Of a DNA stretch of 64,000 bases, positions 11,475 through 22,910 are shown piece after piece. Each line of letters starts with the position of its first letter. Within the stretch, counting starts at the first letter, position 1. The DNA comes from Dermacentor variabilis. Its lineage: Eukaryota > Arthropoda > Arachnida > Ixodida > Ixodidae. The notes beneath the pieces were generated by a model. That model was not told the origin of the DNA. It did not search any database and saw only the letters and a program-made list of their open reading frames with translations. The DNA lies in contig NW_027460291.1 of assembly GCF_050947875.1 (NCBI RefSeq), positions 23,333,368 through 23,397,367 of the forward strand, in the 5' to 3' direction. The position numbers and the translations under genes are program-made.

Positions 11475-13640
11475 GATTGCCCAGTGCCCAAATAGCCACC
11501 GTAGTGAACTTTATTCCTAGCTGTGTATTTTTATTCTATGTACCACTCACCTCAGTGATTCTCTCGGGGGCAATGAAAATATCGAAAATAGACGATCAAT
11601 AGATTCGTTCTTCAGTGCCTCATGTATAAAAGTTTCAGTGTAAATGGGCTCTTCCTGTATCCCTGCGCAATTGTCTTCGTTTTGGGAATTTACTGTCCCT
11701 GGCTTGAGGGACAGGTCGGCGCTTCCCTCCTTTCAAGTGCAGCTGGCAGCTTGTTTCCCACATTTTTACCTTTGATACCGTAGCAACGCTGCAGATACGT
11801 GTATTTCTATGCTGCAGAATTCCATGCGTTAAAAAACCTTTCTTTGCATAAAGCTGTGACCTTGCGGCACAACATCAGGTGCGAAGGGAATTGAATTGCC
11901 ATTTTATTGGCAGCTTCATTCTTTCCTCAGATCACTCCCAATCAATGACAGCGAACTTGTTGAGGGAAGGTTGGAGGTAATCAGCTATTTTCACTGGTAC
12001 ACTGCAACTACTAATGGCGCATTACCATAAGCTGACTGTGTATATTATAAGCGTGCAAGCTTTTCAGTGTGCTATACCAGATTACATGTGATGTTGCTAG
12101 AGTACCACGGTGAAAACTGATGAAGAGCGGTAACTGTAAATTCGCCATCCATTTTTTTTGCGATTTGTTGTACGTAACCTATCACAGCCTGCTAGGAGCA
12201 ATACAGGCTACATTTGGTTATATTCAAGGTCATGCTGAAGCATGACCTTCCGAAGCATGGCCACCACCAATTGCATTTAAAGCAAACCATACATTATTCT
12301 TGGTGCTGTGAGACATGAATGTCTAATCAAAGATGCTTCTCGCAAGCGAGCTGTGATGTGACGCACTTTTATGTGAGGTGTTTTTTGTTTATTGGACATA
12401 CGCAGTGCAGTGGTTGCTATTCCGCTCGGCTTCAAAGTGCAGTTGTTAACCTCTTAACATTTGCACTTTGATATTACGTTTTTTTTATTCTTTGCTGTCA
12501 TTTGACTACGCACCAGACGACAGTGAGGTTGTGGCCACATACGTCACGGAGCTAAGTGACAGTGTACCTACGGAGGGCTCTGCATCCACTGTGTATTCGT
12601 AGTTATTCATATTTGAATGCAGGACGGTTCGCGGTCCTATTTCGCCTAAAACGCCTATGTTTGAATATGTATGTACCTCTATGCGTGGGGAACTGGTGCA
12701 TTGGACTACAATACAAGGCTGTAATGTGATGAATACAACGTACGCTAATGCTACATATTGTTTTCCCCTGCCCCGAACCAGCCCATGTAACATGTCTTGC
12801 TAATACACGAAGGCTAACGCACTTCTCGCCTTTGCAACCTCAATTAACATCCATTTAGCTAGCTGTATTGGCAATGTGTAGTCAACTGCGAATAACTGTA
12901 ATACTTCTACACCCTGCAGTCTCTACCTTCATTTCTTGTCGCACAATACAAAGTAAAACTATTGCTGAAATGAACATGTTTGCGTCCTGACACCTCCAGC
13001 AAATTTCCATATATTGTCTTCACAAAAGTCGCACAAATGACAAAGATATGTCTGCTCTTCTGCAACAGTTATTCTATATTCCGACTCTTGGATCTTCCAT
13101 TCTAGGTGAAGCACAACTTATTAGCAAAATTTTTGAAGACACTACAGAAAGTACACTAACTTCACGCAAGCAGCAAAATATTTCACAATAGGCAAAATGA
13201 AAGACTCTTTACTTTTCTGTGGCAACAATAAAGAGCTATGCGAGCGCATTTTCACACACATAAAAAAGCGAAAAAAAGAGTATGATGGGGGTATTTATTT
13301 CAACAAAGTTCAGCTTGACGCAACGTAACACACCAGGGCGTTCCGACCTGCAACATCCGAAGGCTCCTCCCTGCTAGTTGAACAGGATCGCCGAGGACGC
13401 TCTTCTCTCGAGTACGTGCCTCATCAAACCAATTTGCATCACACCAGCCGGTCAGTTATTCACAGATGTTGTATACGACGCAACATGTGTGGATGACAGC
13501 ATTGACGTTAGTTATGTCACAGTCTAATTATTTCAGTAAAATACGAAAACGTGCCTTTAATCTTCCAAACGCATTTTCAACAATGCGCCTAACACTGGAT
13601 AAGATATAATTAAACACCGCTGTACGTGACCTCGATTGGG
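11475..13640. other. Non-coding stretch
   Basis: No supported gene. The longest open frames lack coding character and nothing was recognised apart from short T-rich runs. Confidence 0.5.
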
Positions 13641-13649
13641 GAATGTTTT

Positions 13650-14240
13650 AGAGCGCAGCTCTTTGGCGTCCGTTCCTGGGTTTCGCGTCGTCGTCGGCGT
13701 TGTCGTCGGCCTCGTAACCAGCTCCGCCCCCCTTTCATCCCCCCAGCGCTAGCAGCGACCGACTGATACCGCTGGATGCCGCTGACGCCGCTAGAGAGTC
13801 AAGATAACGTGACTGCATAGAACACCGTCGCCGCCATGCAGAAAGAGGAGGAAAGGGTCCCCCCCCCTGTTCTTGTGTGGCGGATAGGGTGCTCTTCAGT
13901 TGCCGACGCGCCGGTTATTTCACGTAGGCCCCGGCACGTCGACGAATACGTGACCACCTTCCCACGGCTAGACCTGGTTCTTAGCGCTGCGGAAGCGAGG
14001 GTATCATATTGTTTGTGTCGGCATCGGCGGCGTTGTCCCTGAAACCAACTCCGCAGCTGGGGTTGACTCACTATCGGCGTCAGCGGCATCAGTCAGTCGC
14101 TGCTATCTCTTCCCTCCTCCCTTTATCGTGTTGTCCGCTTGCTGCGCGCGCTTCTGCCCCCATCGTTTGCCGCTGGGTGTACACGCCGCCCCCCTCCCCC
14201 CTCTTCCTGCGAGTCTCCGGTTGTCAAAGCGCCGGCTCGA
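13650..14240. repeat. GC-rich dispersed-repeat end with CGTCGTCGGCG runs
   Basis: A GC-rich block with GTCGTCGTCGGCGTTGTCGTCGG at about 13690 and a second, related block near 14015-14090 (GGCGGCGTTGTCCCTG, GTCAGCGGCATCAGTCAGTC) stand out from AT-rich neighbours. Similar GC-rich sequence recurs near 47.95-48.05 kb and, inverted, at 19.06-19.12 kb. It looks like ends of an abundant non-autonomous element; no transposase was seen. Confidence 0.35.
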
Positions 14241-14252
14241 ACTTAATTCCTT

Positions 14253-14778
14253 TAAAGAATACATTGTTGCGCCAAAAAACGAAAAATAAAGACTTGGGAA
14301 GGAAGAGTACGAAAAGACAGATTGAGCGCTGAGAAAAGGGGCCCACTGTACTAGAAATGTAGTCGAGTAGAACTTGTTGCTGGGCGAGTTGGTTGGGATC
14401 TAAAGAATACGTTGTTGCGCCAAAAAACGAAAAATAAAGACTTGGGAAGGAAGAGTACGAAAAGACAGATTGAGCGCTGAGAAAAGGGGCCCACTGTACT
14501 AGAAATGTAGTCGAGTAGAACTTGTTGCTGGGCGAGTTGGTTGGGATCTAAAGAATACATTGTTGCGCCAAAAAACGAAAAATAAAGACTTGGGAATGAA
14601 GAGTACGAAAAGACAGATTGAGCGCTGAAGAAAAGGGGCCCACTGTACTAGAAATGTAGTCGAGTAGAACTTGTTGCTGGGCGAGTTGGTTGGGATCTAA
14701 AGAATACATTGTTGCGCCAAAAAACGAAAAATAAAGACTTGGGAAGGAAGAGTACGAAAAGACAGATTGAGCGCTGAG
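14253..14778. repeat. 148-bp tandem repeat, about 3.5 copies
   Basis: The marker ATTGTTGCGCCAAAAAACG starts near 14263, 14411, 14559 and 14708, a period of 148-149 bp. Copies differ by only a few substitutions and one inserted A, so the array is young. Each unit contains TTGCTGGGCGAGTTGGTT, the same end motif found at 35182-35200 beside the large hairpin, so the array seems to be a tandemly amplified piece of a mobile element. Confidence 0.9.
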
Positions 14779-14800
14779 CGCTCCTCCTCCAATGCAACCC

Positions 14801-14976
14801 CTGTGCGGTGGCAATCAGAGAGCCAGATCGGTGGCGGCGGATCTGTATATGTGCACCGCCCGAGCCGAAATTGCCGCTGCCGTTCGCCCTGTGCGGTGGC
14901 AATCAGAGAGCCAGATCGGTGGCGGCGGATCTGTATATGTGCACCGCCCGAGCCGAAATTGCCGCTGCCGTTCGCC
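14801..14976. repeat. 88-bp tandem duplication
   Basis: The segment starting CTGTGCGGTGGCAATCAGAG at 14801 is repeated almost exactly from 14889. It lies between the 148-bp array and the decayed 3' end of the Harbinger transposase. Confidence 0.85.
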
Positions 14977-15061
14977 ACTGCGAAATTATCTGCCAGTTCT
15001 TTCTGAGCCATGAGCGAGACGACCGATGGAAGTCCTCCGTCTGCTGCTGCTGCTGCTGCTG

Positions 15062-16232
15062 CTAAACGAGCTGCCAGAGCAGAGGCCCAGCGCCGTCGCC
15101 GTCAGAATCCAGAGGTGCGTGCCGCCGAAGCAGAAGCTTACCGTCGCCGCCGTCGAGATGATCCAGGAGTACGGGAAATATAAAAAAAAATTCTGTGATA
15201 GCGCATACATGTGTTGCTCGATTTCTTTGCCTCAATCTATCGAAAAGGTGAAACAGCTTATTTGCTGCGCTCAAATTTCGCATTAGGAAGTAACGTAATC
15301 GTCGGTAATTTTTTACGATGCGAGTCTGTAGTGGGAATGCTTGATCAGCAAGCAAGACTGGTTCCACCATGAGTCCTGCCACAGCTTTTCCTTCTGTTTT
15401 GAATCGAGGACTGGTTAATACGCCCGGAAGCTTTGAGCTCTCCAATGCACCAACGTCATGCTTTCTTCCTGCAGACCCCATATTCGTATATACGAATCTG
15501 TATCGGCGGTCGACGATAGCCAAAACGATGGTGCTGTACCACCCTTTGTAGTTTATGTAATGCGCGGCATGGTCTGTTGGCGGGCACACCTCAATGTGAC
15601 AGCCGTCGAGGGCTCCCACACCTTGCGGAAAACCGGTCACGGCACTAAATTGGCGAAGCTGTTCCGCCAACTCACTATGGCTTCGGGAATCTGACAAACT
15701 TTAGCTCCAGCTCACGCACAACGAGGCCGCAAAATTCGCGAAATATGGTGTTAACGGTTGAACGGCCTAGGCCAAAGGCGTTGGCGATGGTTCTTTCTTC
15801 CTCTGACGTCGCCAGCTGATACAAGCCTACAGCCACACGCTTGTCGAGGGGAACTGCTTTGCCCATGCCAGTGCCTTGGCGCTGCATGCATTTGCACACA
15901 CCGAGGATGTACCTGAATGTGCTGCGGGCCACCCTGAGGGGCGGCTTAAGTTCACTGTGAGGCAGCTGTCGCGCGGTCGTTTCGAACCGCAAGGGCCCTC
16001 ACGGGTACGCCCACGTTGGCCACTCACAGGAGCGCAGCCGCGCAGTTCTTTCCACGATTCGGCAACACATTCTCTCAGCGCGTTGTCGCTCCTCCTCCGG
16101 TGCGTCGATTTCTTCAAGTATACGCAGCTGCTGAATACGACGCTGATGAAGAGTTGCTTGGTGCACGCTGTTCATTATCGAGAATTCGTCGTCCTCGTGT
16201 TCACTTTCTCCAAGAAAACCACGCGGCGCCAT
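15062..16232 (-). pseudogene. PIF/Harbinger transposase (HARBI1-like), decayed
   Basis: DDE-family nuclease of PIF/Harbinger DNA transposons. Minus-strand order: an acidic N-terminal piece (16232-15999), a helix-turn-helix region with SEEERTIANAFGLGRSTVN and FREFCGLVV (15992-15675), then the catalytic domain (15697-15290) with GFPQGVGALDGCHIEV, where the first Asp sits, NYKGWYSTIVLAIVDRRYRF and GRKHDVGALESS. The second Asp block reads LADQAFPL instead of GDSAFPL, and the region that should hold the third acidic residue is replaced after about 15290 by unrelated sequence. Pieces lie in different frames. The Myb-like partner protein of this superfamily was not found and the TIRs were not located. 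Confidence 0.8.
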
Positions 16233-16299
16233 CCGTTGCTGTGCGGTCTGACCGCTCTCGTAAGCACGCTGCTCAATCCTCGCCAGGGCACACGGTAAT

Positions 16300-16760
16300 C
16301 ACTGCCGTGCACTAATTAGGGAAAATCACGCTGGCAGTAGACTCAAACTGGACCAGTTGACAACCGTTATACCTTTCGCTCCTGGAGGTTTGCGCAGAGA
16401 CGTCGGTGCGCGGCCCCCCGACTGTCCTCGCTGAGCTGCCGCCGCCGATGTATCTTGTCGGCCAGATGGGCGCGCCATTATAATAGGAATAAAGATTTTT
16501 TTAAAGTCAATCCTGCTTGGGTTTGAGATTGTGTATTGTCTTGCTTAATCATTTCGCCTGTCTCAAGCGTAGAATTCTGGCAAGCAGGGGAGCAATGAAC
16601 AACAACACAAGCAAAAGTAACTCTGCTCTCCACGCCTCTGCTTATGCGTGTCATCACAAGTCAGCACAACGTGGGTTTTCGAAACTTCTCCTTCAAAAGC
16701 GCAACGTGGCGCAACGAGATGAAATAGCGGCCTCGTAAGCATGGAATCCCGGCTTGACGG
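16300..16760. other. Non-coding spacer
   Basis: Nothing recognised between the Harbinger remnant and the dispersed repeat. Confidence 0.4.
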
Positions 16761-17330
16761 TCGTAGGCACTGTAGTTGCGGGTAGAATCGGCGATATGTC
16801 TGAAAGCGGCATCAACGCGAGAGATGCAGTTTGTAGCAAGACAGAAATTTTTGGCCCCCACCTGCTTAAGATGCCGGTTGGAAGTTTCCTCATTATTTCG
16901 GCGATTCTATTCGAAGGATTTTTTCTGCAGTTCTACATTTAAAAAATATATTTTCATGTTTACTGCACGGTGCTCTTATCTGTAGCATTCATATAAAAAA
17001 TTGAATGCAACTGACAGCTATAACAGCGCTGAAGTATAAAACAGTTTCGACATGCACGTTAAAAAAGAACTCTTTTATTTAATTATTGTGCATCCGAGAA
17101 ATGCCTGCACTTCCAATTATCTACACTTCGTTCGTTCAACCTGGTGATGACGAGTTAACAAATTGAGCAAATTTGTTTTCTACCGCATCAGCACATATAT
17201 TAGCGGAAAAGGGAAGTTCACCTGCTGGAAAAAAAGAACGTTTAGATTCATTTTTCTTCAGGGATAAAGGATGTTATAACAAAAGTTACATAAAAAGGGG
17301 CTATTAATAATCATAACAAGTGATTTCAGT
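16760..17330. repeat. Dispersed repeat, copy 2 (uninterrupted)
   Basis: Uninterrupted counterpart of the repeat at 2410-3190, same orientation. It preserves the site where copy 1 received the SINE: around 16912 it reads TTCGAAGGATTTTTTCTGC. Useful as an empty-site reference. No coding sequence. Confidence 0.7.
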
Positions 17331-18415
17331 TATTGTCCAGTCGGGAATGTGTGTTATAACATCTGCTGATTGGTTGACAGCTTAAGGACTGAACCCAGCA
17401 AAAGTTGTTCATAGAACAGGTCTGTTTTTTTTTTTTTTTTTACGTGAAGCACATTGTATAAACGCAATATCATTCCGAACAAGTGGAAGCAAGGTTAACT
17501 TATCTAGAGAGTGTAACGTGCATCGGTGCTGGCCTAGCAATTCTAGACGAATTCACTGATTCTTTTCTCAATGGAAAAATATAACATAAACCTAGGCGTA
17601 GAAAAAAGAAAAGAATTGCGACTACGACCCAAGACAAAGGCTCTGCATATTCGTGGGGAAAGGAATGTACAAACACAGTCAAGATAGACGTTTCATATAT
17701 ATGCCGAATTTAAAAAAATATATATATATGTCGGCTGAAGAGCAAAATACATACAAAAGTTTTGCATTTCTCTGACTTTCAACGCCTCTGTGTTCGGTCC
17801 TCTCAGCCCTTAGTGTGAAAAGGCCAGAACTTGAACCAATTTAGCAAGGAAGGATGTAGCGAAACGGCTCTTTAAATTTTTGCTTTTCGTTTCTACGCCA
17901 CCGCCGTCGCGGCCGACTAGAAGTGACCACCACGTACGCGCCGGCCGAAACCAACTCGGCGCACACCATTATCGATCACTTTGCGATCAACCTACGGCTA
18001 GAGTACTGCGGCTAATAGCTACTGAAAACATGGCTACAAAGGCAACAACGATCACTCTTGAAAAACTTCGGTTGAATTCCGCTGAAGTTAAAAAAAACGC
18101 TCAGCAGATTTTTAAAAAAAATTACTATTTGTTAAATACCGTCCGTTCCATTTTCGGTCTAGAAAGGTTCCTTTGTCTTGTTGATGAATTGTTAAACCTC
18201 TGAAAGAAGTGTGATTACGTCACAACAACGTGATCATCCTTAGTGCTACATCTGAAAACGTGTAGCAGCGCCGCAGTCCGGTTTACCGTAACTGTGGTTA
18301 CGTCAGGTAACTGCGGTTCGGTATAACTGCGATAAAGGCTGCGCGTGGGACAAGGGCCTAAGTTTCGCACAATTCGAGGCTAGTTGAGTGTTCAAAACTA
18401 GTCGAAATTAGTGAG
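17331..18415. other. Non-coding stretch
   Basis: Contains poly-T and AT-rich simple runs (17425-17445, 17700-17730). The 107-codon frame at 17880-18203 shows no recognised domain. Nothing else seen. Confidence 0.4.
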
Positions 18416-18419
18416 ACCC

Positions 18420-18866
18420 GATCGCTACGACGCTGATAAGCAGAATGGCCAAAGTTTAGTTCCTACGCGGGCGGCGATAGTTGGCTCCTTCCGGAAGTAC
18501 GTGGAATTATCGGAATTCGAAAGCAGATTTTCGCTTACTTCCGCATGTCTATTAACCTGCATCAATAAATATACACAGTAAAAGTACAAAGAAGCGCACT
18601 GATCCAAACACCGTTCTTGATTGATGTCAGCTATTGGCCAATAGCAGCCGCGTGTGACAAACTCCTGTATTACGAAGTAAAGCGTCCAGAAAAGAGTGAG
18701 GCGCAGGCTCACTCTTTTGTGAGCCTGCTTGACTTCGCGCTCCGCTTCCGGGCTCCACGCGCCGCGCACGACTGCATAATTTAGCTGATATGTTCACAGC
18801 AGCGTACGGTATTCGTGGACTGTGTTTTTTCACCAAGTCCGAAGTGTGGTTCAGAACCCCTTTAAT
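18420..18866. mobile_element. Right end of a TIR-type repeat, partner not found
   Basis: The stretch ends with GGTTCAGAACCCCTTTAA; its reverse complement TTAAAGGGGTTCTGAACC resembles the termini at 5364 and 25079. It has the short palindrome CACTCTTTTGTGAGCC (near 18710) paired with GAGTGAGGCGCAGGCTCAC. No transposase. The left terminus was not located. Confidence 0.35.
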
Positions 18867-19049
18867 GAGTTATATTCAGTAAAGGAAATTAATTTTGTTT
18901 CTGTACCATTTGACACCAACTAATAGATTGCCAACCATTAAATACCTGCATTTTCGACTTTGTAGCATGGGATATAAACAGTAGACTTTTTTATTATTGC
19001 CTAGGGAGTGTTTATTTAAATGGCAGACTTGCAGGTAATCACATTTTAA

Positions 19050-19240
19050 TGCACCCAAATTTTATTGCGATAGCAATTATATAGACACTCCAGGCGACTT
19101 TTCTTGCCGCCATTGCCGTGATGTTCTGTATAAAGTACAAGTGCGATAATAAGTACGATCGAAATCTTGCAACGGTAAGCTGAGAACCATGATGGCTGGA
19201 TATGGGCGGTGTCTTCTCGCGCCCTCAAGTGCCGAAAGCT
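19050..19240. repeat. Dispersed GC-rich repeat end
   Basis: TTTTATTGCGATAGCAATTA followed by TATAGACACTCCAGGCGAC is an inverted relative of the block near 48005-48050 (CAGTGTCCACATAATTGTTATC) and resembles a very common tick repeat. No coding sequence. Confidence 0.4.
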
Positions 19241-20392
19241 GTGAGTGTGCGCACCGTCTTCCCATGCGCGCACTGGGGGGAAGAGGGGAGATTCGCTAGG
19301 AGTGCGGGGTGCCGGGGTGCAGCTTATCCCCTCTTCTAGGGGGCCTCGATGTCTCCCTCCGCTAGAGTGCCGGGAGATAGCAAAACAACAAAATACTTGG
19401 ACACTGCACGATTCACGGATGCGTCACCATATCGGGCCAACGCAGAGAACATGGTGGCAAAACCGTAAAGGGAAAATCATGGCTGGTGCTTCGGTTTCCC
19501 GAGCAACCATTTTAGAAACCGAAGAGATAGCCATCACCTTAGTTTTAAGAGAAGGCATAGAGCGCAGTGCTCCACTAACAATAGTCACAAATTCTCTGGC
19601 CGCATGTAGGCACTATCAGAGGGGCCAGATCGGCGCGAGGGCACGTCGCATACTTACCGAAATCAACAGAGACCTTGACGTCAGGTATACCCAAACAATA
19701 ACATGAGCCCCGGGACACGAGGGTGTTACTGGGAACCTCCATGCAGATGAGGCGGCTCGAAGTTTCACTAATTGCCGAGCTGCCCATGGCAACATGGTGG
19801 AGGACCCGACACCCATCGATCCAAGCTATAAAGCGATCTTGCGTCACTACAGGGAATTCCGAAGGCTCTACCCAGCCCCACATAGGAACCTTTCAGCCGT
19901 AGACTCAGCGACGTTACACAGGCTCCAAACGGACACATGCATAAACCTACATAAATTGCACATATACTACCCAACAGCATACAAGGACATATGCCCGTGG
20001 TGTGGGAGCACACCAACGCCCAACCACATCACATGGGAGTGCACAGCTCACACAGAACAAGAAGATAAAAACACGAGGGCGAGGTGGGAGGTATTAAAAT
20101 CCCTTGATAATTGTAAAGTAACGACACTCTTTGAACTCTACCGCCGCCGCGCGAACTCCTCGCCTCCTCCTCGCCCCTTGTGCGTTCCCCCCGCGGTAAC
20201 AAAATTTTCCCCCGTTTTTCTGCACGCCGATTGGTCTCCCTGCCGTTGCCCTTGGAAACGCGCGGATCTTGATTTTTGCTTGTGTTTTTCTTTTTCGTTC
20301 GCGCCATTTTCCTGCTGAGCACGGTTGGCTCGGCGCTTTAGCTCGGCGTAGCGAACGTTGTACGCCGTGTTTCCTGCTCTCTGTGCTAGCGC

Positions 20393-20578
20393 TATGCCGG
20401 GCTGTTGCGCATATAACTGCAGCAAGAAGCCTTAAGATGGTTATGCCGTTTTTATGATACCACAAGGAAAGCGTGACGACTTGCACAGGAAGCAGTGGCT
20501 GCGTGACATTGGCCGAAAGAACTTTGTTCCGACAAAGAACAGCGTTGTTTGCGAGCTGAGGCGTTTTTCTTATAGCTA
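20393..20578 (+). pseudogene. THAP domain, first-exon-like
   Basis: The ATG at 20393 opens MPGCCAYNCSKKP, matching the C-x2-4-C start of THAP fingers, then a stop codon, then VFMIPQGKRDD, RKQWLRDIGRKNFVPTKNS and VVCE. The conserved Trp is present. The second zinc pair is lost because the C-x2-H block reads CELRRF. In a P-type transposase this domain recognises the element's subterminal sites. No downstream exons of a transposase remain before the element's other end. Confidence 0.75.
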
Positions 20579-20817
20579 GTAGCAAAGCATCCCATAATGC
20601 TGCATTTTTTTTTCATTCATCCGGCCTGCTCACCAGCGCTTTTGTTGCGGTTGTCCTCAGTATGCTTAATATTCCCTTCGCACGTCGCTAACTGTTGTTA
20701 TTCAGTCGGAAGTGCAGCATTATAGATTCTCATTTGCGCCCTGAAAAAATTAGTGGCAAATATACCCGTATATTGCAGGTGATAAGCGTTAGCTAGTCGA
20801 CATTGAGTTTTTTTTAG

Positions 20818-22352
20818 TTTTAAGGCGAAAGCCTTTAGATCTCTATGTTTCAAGGTCGCGTTGTAAACTGGAAGTATCACGTGACCAAAGGAAGGTCGGA
20901 GGTGACCCTAATCATGACCACCCCTGTATAAGAGAATGATTACCCAAGTTAATTAATGAATCATTAGTGATTGACCTAAGGTGGATTAGGGAGGATTAAT
21001 GTTGATTAAAGTGTATTAAAGAAGATTAAGGTGCATTAGAGTGCGTTAAGAAGGATTAAGATGCATGAATATAAGGTGGGTGGTGGAGGAATAAGGCGGA
21101 TTATGGTGGATTACGGTAAAGGGTTGATGAAAAGGTATTAGGACCGATTAGGGTGCATGAACTAGGATTAGGGAGGACTAAGGGGGATAAATTAAGATTA
21201 AGGTCCATTAATGTGGATTAAGTTGAATTAGGGTTGATAAAGGAGGATTAAGACCGATTAGGAGGGATTAATGTAGATTAAGGTTGATTAGGGACCATGG
21301 AGCTGGATTAGGCTTGATAGAGGTGGATTAGGGTGAAGTAAGGTAGATTGGGACTATTAGGCAGGAGAACATTTAATTAAGGTGTATGAATAAGGATTAA
21401 GTTGGATGGAGGATTAAGGTGGATTATGATGGATGCGGATTGATAAAGGAGAATTAAGACCCTATATGGTAGGCTAAGGTGCATAAGGGGCGATGTACGT
21501 TGATTAGGTTGTGTTAAGGTGGGTTGGGAGTACTAAGCTGGATTAAGGTAGATGAACGAGCATTAAGGTGCATTAGGGTGGATTAATGTGAATTAGGGTT
21601 CATTGAGTATTAAGATCGATTAGACTGCCATAATCCTCCTAATGCACATTAATTCACGGTATCCACATTCATCGACCTTAATCCTCCTTCATTCCCTTTA
21701 ATCCACCATATTCCACGAGTCTTCCTTAATGCACCCTAATCCACCTTTATCGACCTTAATCTACTCTAACCCTGTTTAATGCACTTTAATCCTCCTTAAT
21801 CAACCCTACTGCTTACTCATTCACTTTAATCCACCCTAATCCACTACAATCGTCCTTAATTCACCTTAATCCACATTAATCTACCGTAGTCCACCCTAAT
21901 CCTCCTTAATCCACCCTTATCCTCCTTCAATCACTTTAATTCACTTTAGCCCATCATAATCCTCCTTAATGCACATTAATCCTTCTTAATCCACCCGCAT
22001 CCTCCTTCATGCACTTTAATCAACCCTAATCCACAATAATCGTCCTTAATGCACCTCAACGCACCTTCATCCACGCTAATCCACCTTCATCGACCTTAAT
22101 CCAACCTTGTCCCCTTTTATGCACCTTAATCCACTTTCATCAACTTTAATCCACCTTAACGCTCCTTAATACACCCGAATTCATCTTAATCCAATCACTA
22201 ATCAATCATCACTTTGCTAATCATTAATCATCTCCTATGCGCGGCTGCACAAGCAGCCGCGCATCACTTCCCGCCGTCCTCCGGTCACGTGATATTTTCT
22301 GTAGCTCACAACGGGACCCTGAAACAGAAGTCTAAGGCTTTCGTTTAATAAA
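20818..22352. repeat. Fold-back element built on a 10-bp minisatellite
   Basis: Outer arms are inverted repeats (about 130 bp): left GGCGAAAGCCTTTAGAT...TATCACGTGACC at 20824-20886, matching the reverse complement of 22280-22347. Inside, 20960-21625 is a head-to-tail array of 10-bp units of the form NNNNNGATTA (such as AGGTGGATTA, GGGAGGATTA), and 21630-22200 is the same array inverted (CACCTTAATC). The polarity switch is near 21630. No coding sequence. It lies inside the THAP element. Confidence 0.85.
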
Positions 22353-22910
22353 CCACGCACAAAGGGATGTGTCACAAGCAATACTAGATCAGACGCACGA
22401 AGTAAAGCACCTGATCATGGGGCAGAAAAATTGTCTGGAGTATAGAACTCGCCCCAAAGCTCGCTTTACATCGGTATACCCCGTTCATACGGCTTTATGA
22501 AAAAACCAACCTCCTCATAAACGTTGCCTTCAGCATTATCGATGCTTTTATGAGCATTTCTCAAAATTTTGAACCCCAGTGGGGCGCGCAACTGGCCCAA
22601 AGAACACGCCTCCATAGAATCCTGCGGCCCGTCCGAGGGAGCCCAGGAGGAAAAGCGTGCCGTGCGCAGCCGGCGGGTAAGGAGAATCGAGGAGGAAAGC
22701 GCCGTGAGGAGGAGAGTGTCGCTACTTTCAAATTATCAAGGGGTTTTAGGAGGTATTGCTATCCAGCTCCACCCTCGGGGATCAGCTCATGCTCGTCCGC
22801 AGGGCAGAAAGGATGGCGAGGGCCAGCGGTGCCTTGGAATAGGGGCCCGACCACACGGCGTTACCCCGTTTTAGGGGCAACGAAGTTCTTTCTACGAATA
22901 AAGTTATGTT

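Larger units (their letters stand above)
20095..22748 (+). mobile_element. THAP/P-type DNA transposon derivative with 8-bp TSD
   Basis: Bounded by 36-bp imperfect TIRs, 32 of 36 positions matching: left starts TAAAATCCCTTGATAATT, reverse complement of right starts TAAAACCCCTTGATAATT. Perfect 8-bp direct repeats GGAGGTAT lie at 20087-20094 and 22749-22756, and the LINE frame is continuous across one copy, so these are target duplications. A THAP domain sits near the left end (20393-20578), fitting a P-superfamily element, but no transposase body remains; most of the rest is a 1.5 kb fold-back minisatellite. It would be non-autonomous. hAT also makes 8-bp duplications; the THAP domain favours P. 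Confidence 0.85.
19380..22910 (+). mobile_element. I-clade LINE 3' end (RNase H and C-terminus), split by a DNA transposon
   Basis: Non-LTR retrotransposon, 5' truncated. 19490-19705 encodes an RNase H domain fragment (ETEEIAITLVLREGI; TIVTNSLAACRHY, where the usual catalytic Asp of TDS is Asn), a stop follows at 19705, then GHEGVTGNLHADEAARS. 19794-20094 carries the C-terminal Cys/His motif with CPWCGSTPTPNHITWEC. At 20094 a 2654-bp THAP element interrupts the frame. After it, from 22757, the frame resumes at exactly the right phase with LSSSTLGDQLMLVRRAERM and a stop near 22836, followed by a 3'UTR with AATAAAG near 22898. Apart from the RNase H lesion and the stop the C-terminus is well preserved. 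Confidence 0.85.

Noticed and set aside
20960..22200. Interstitial telomere
   Set aside because: The unit is 10 bp and degenerate, not (TTAGG)n, and the polarity inverts in the middle.
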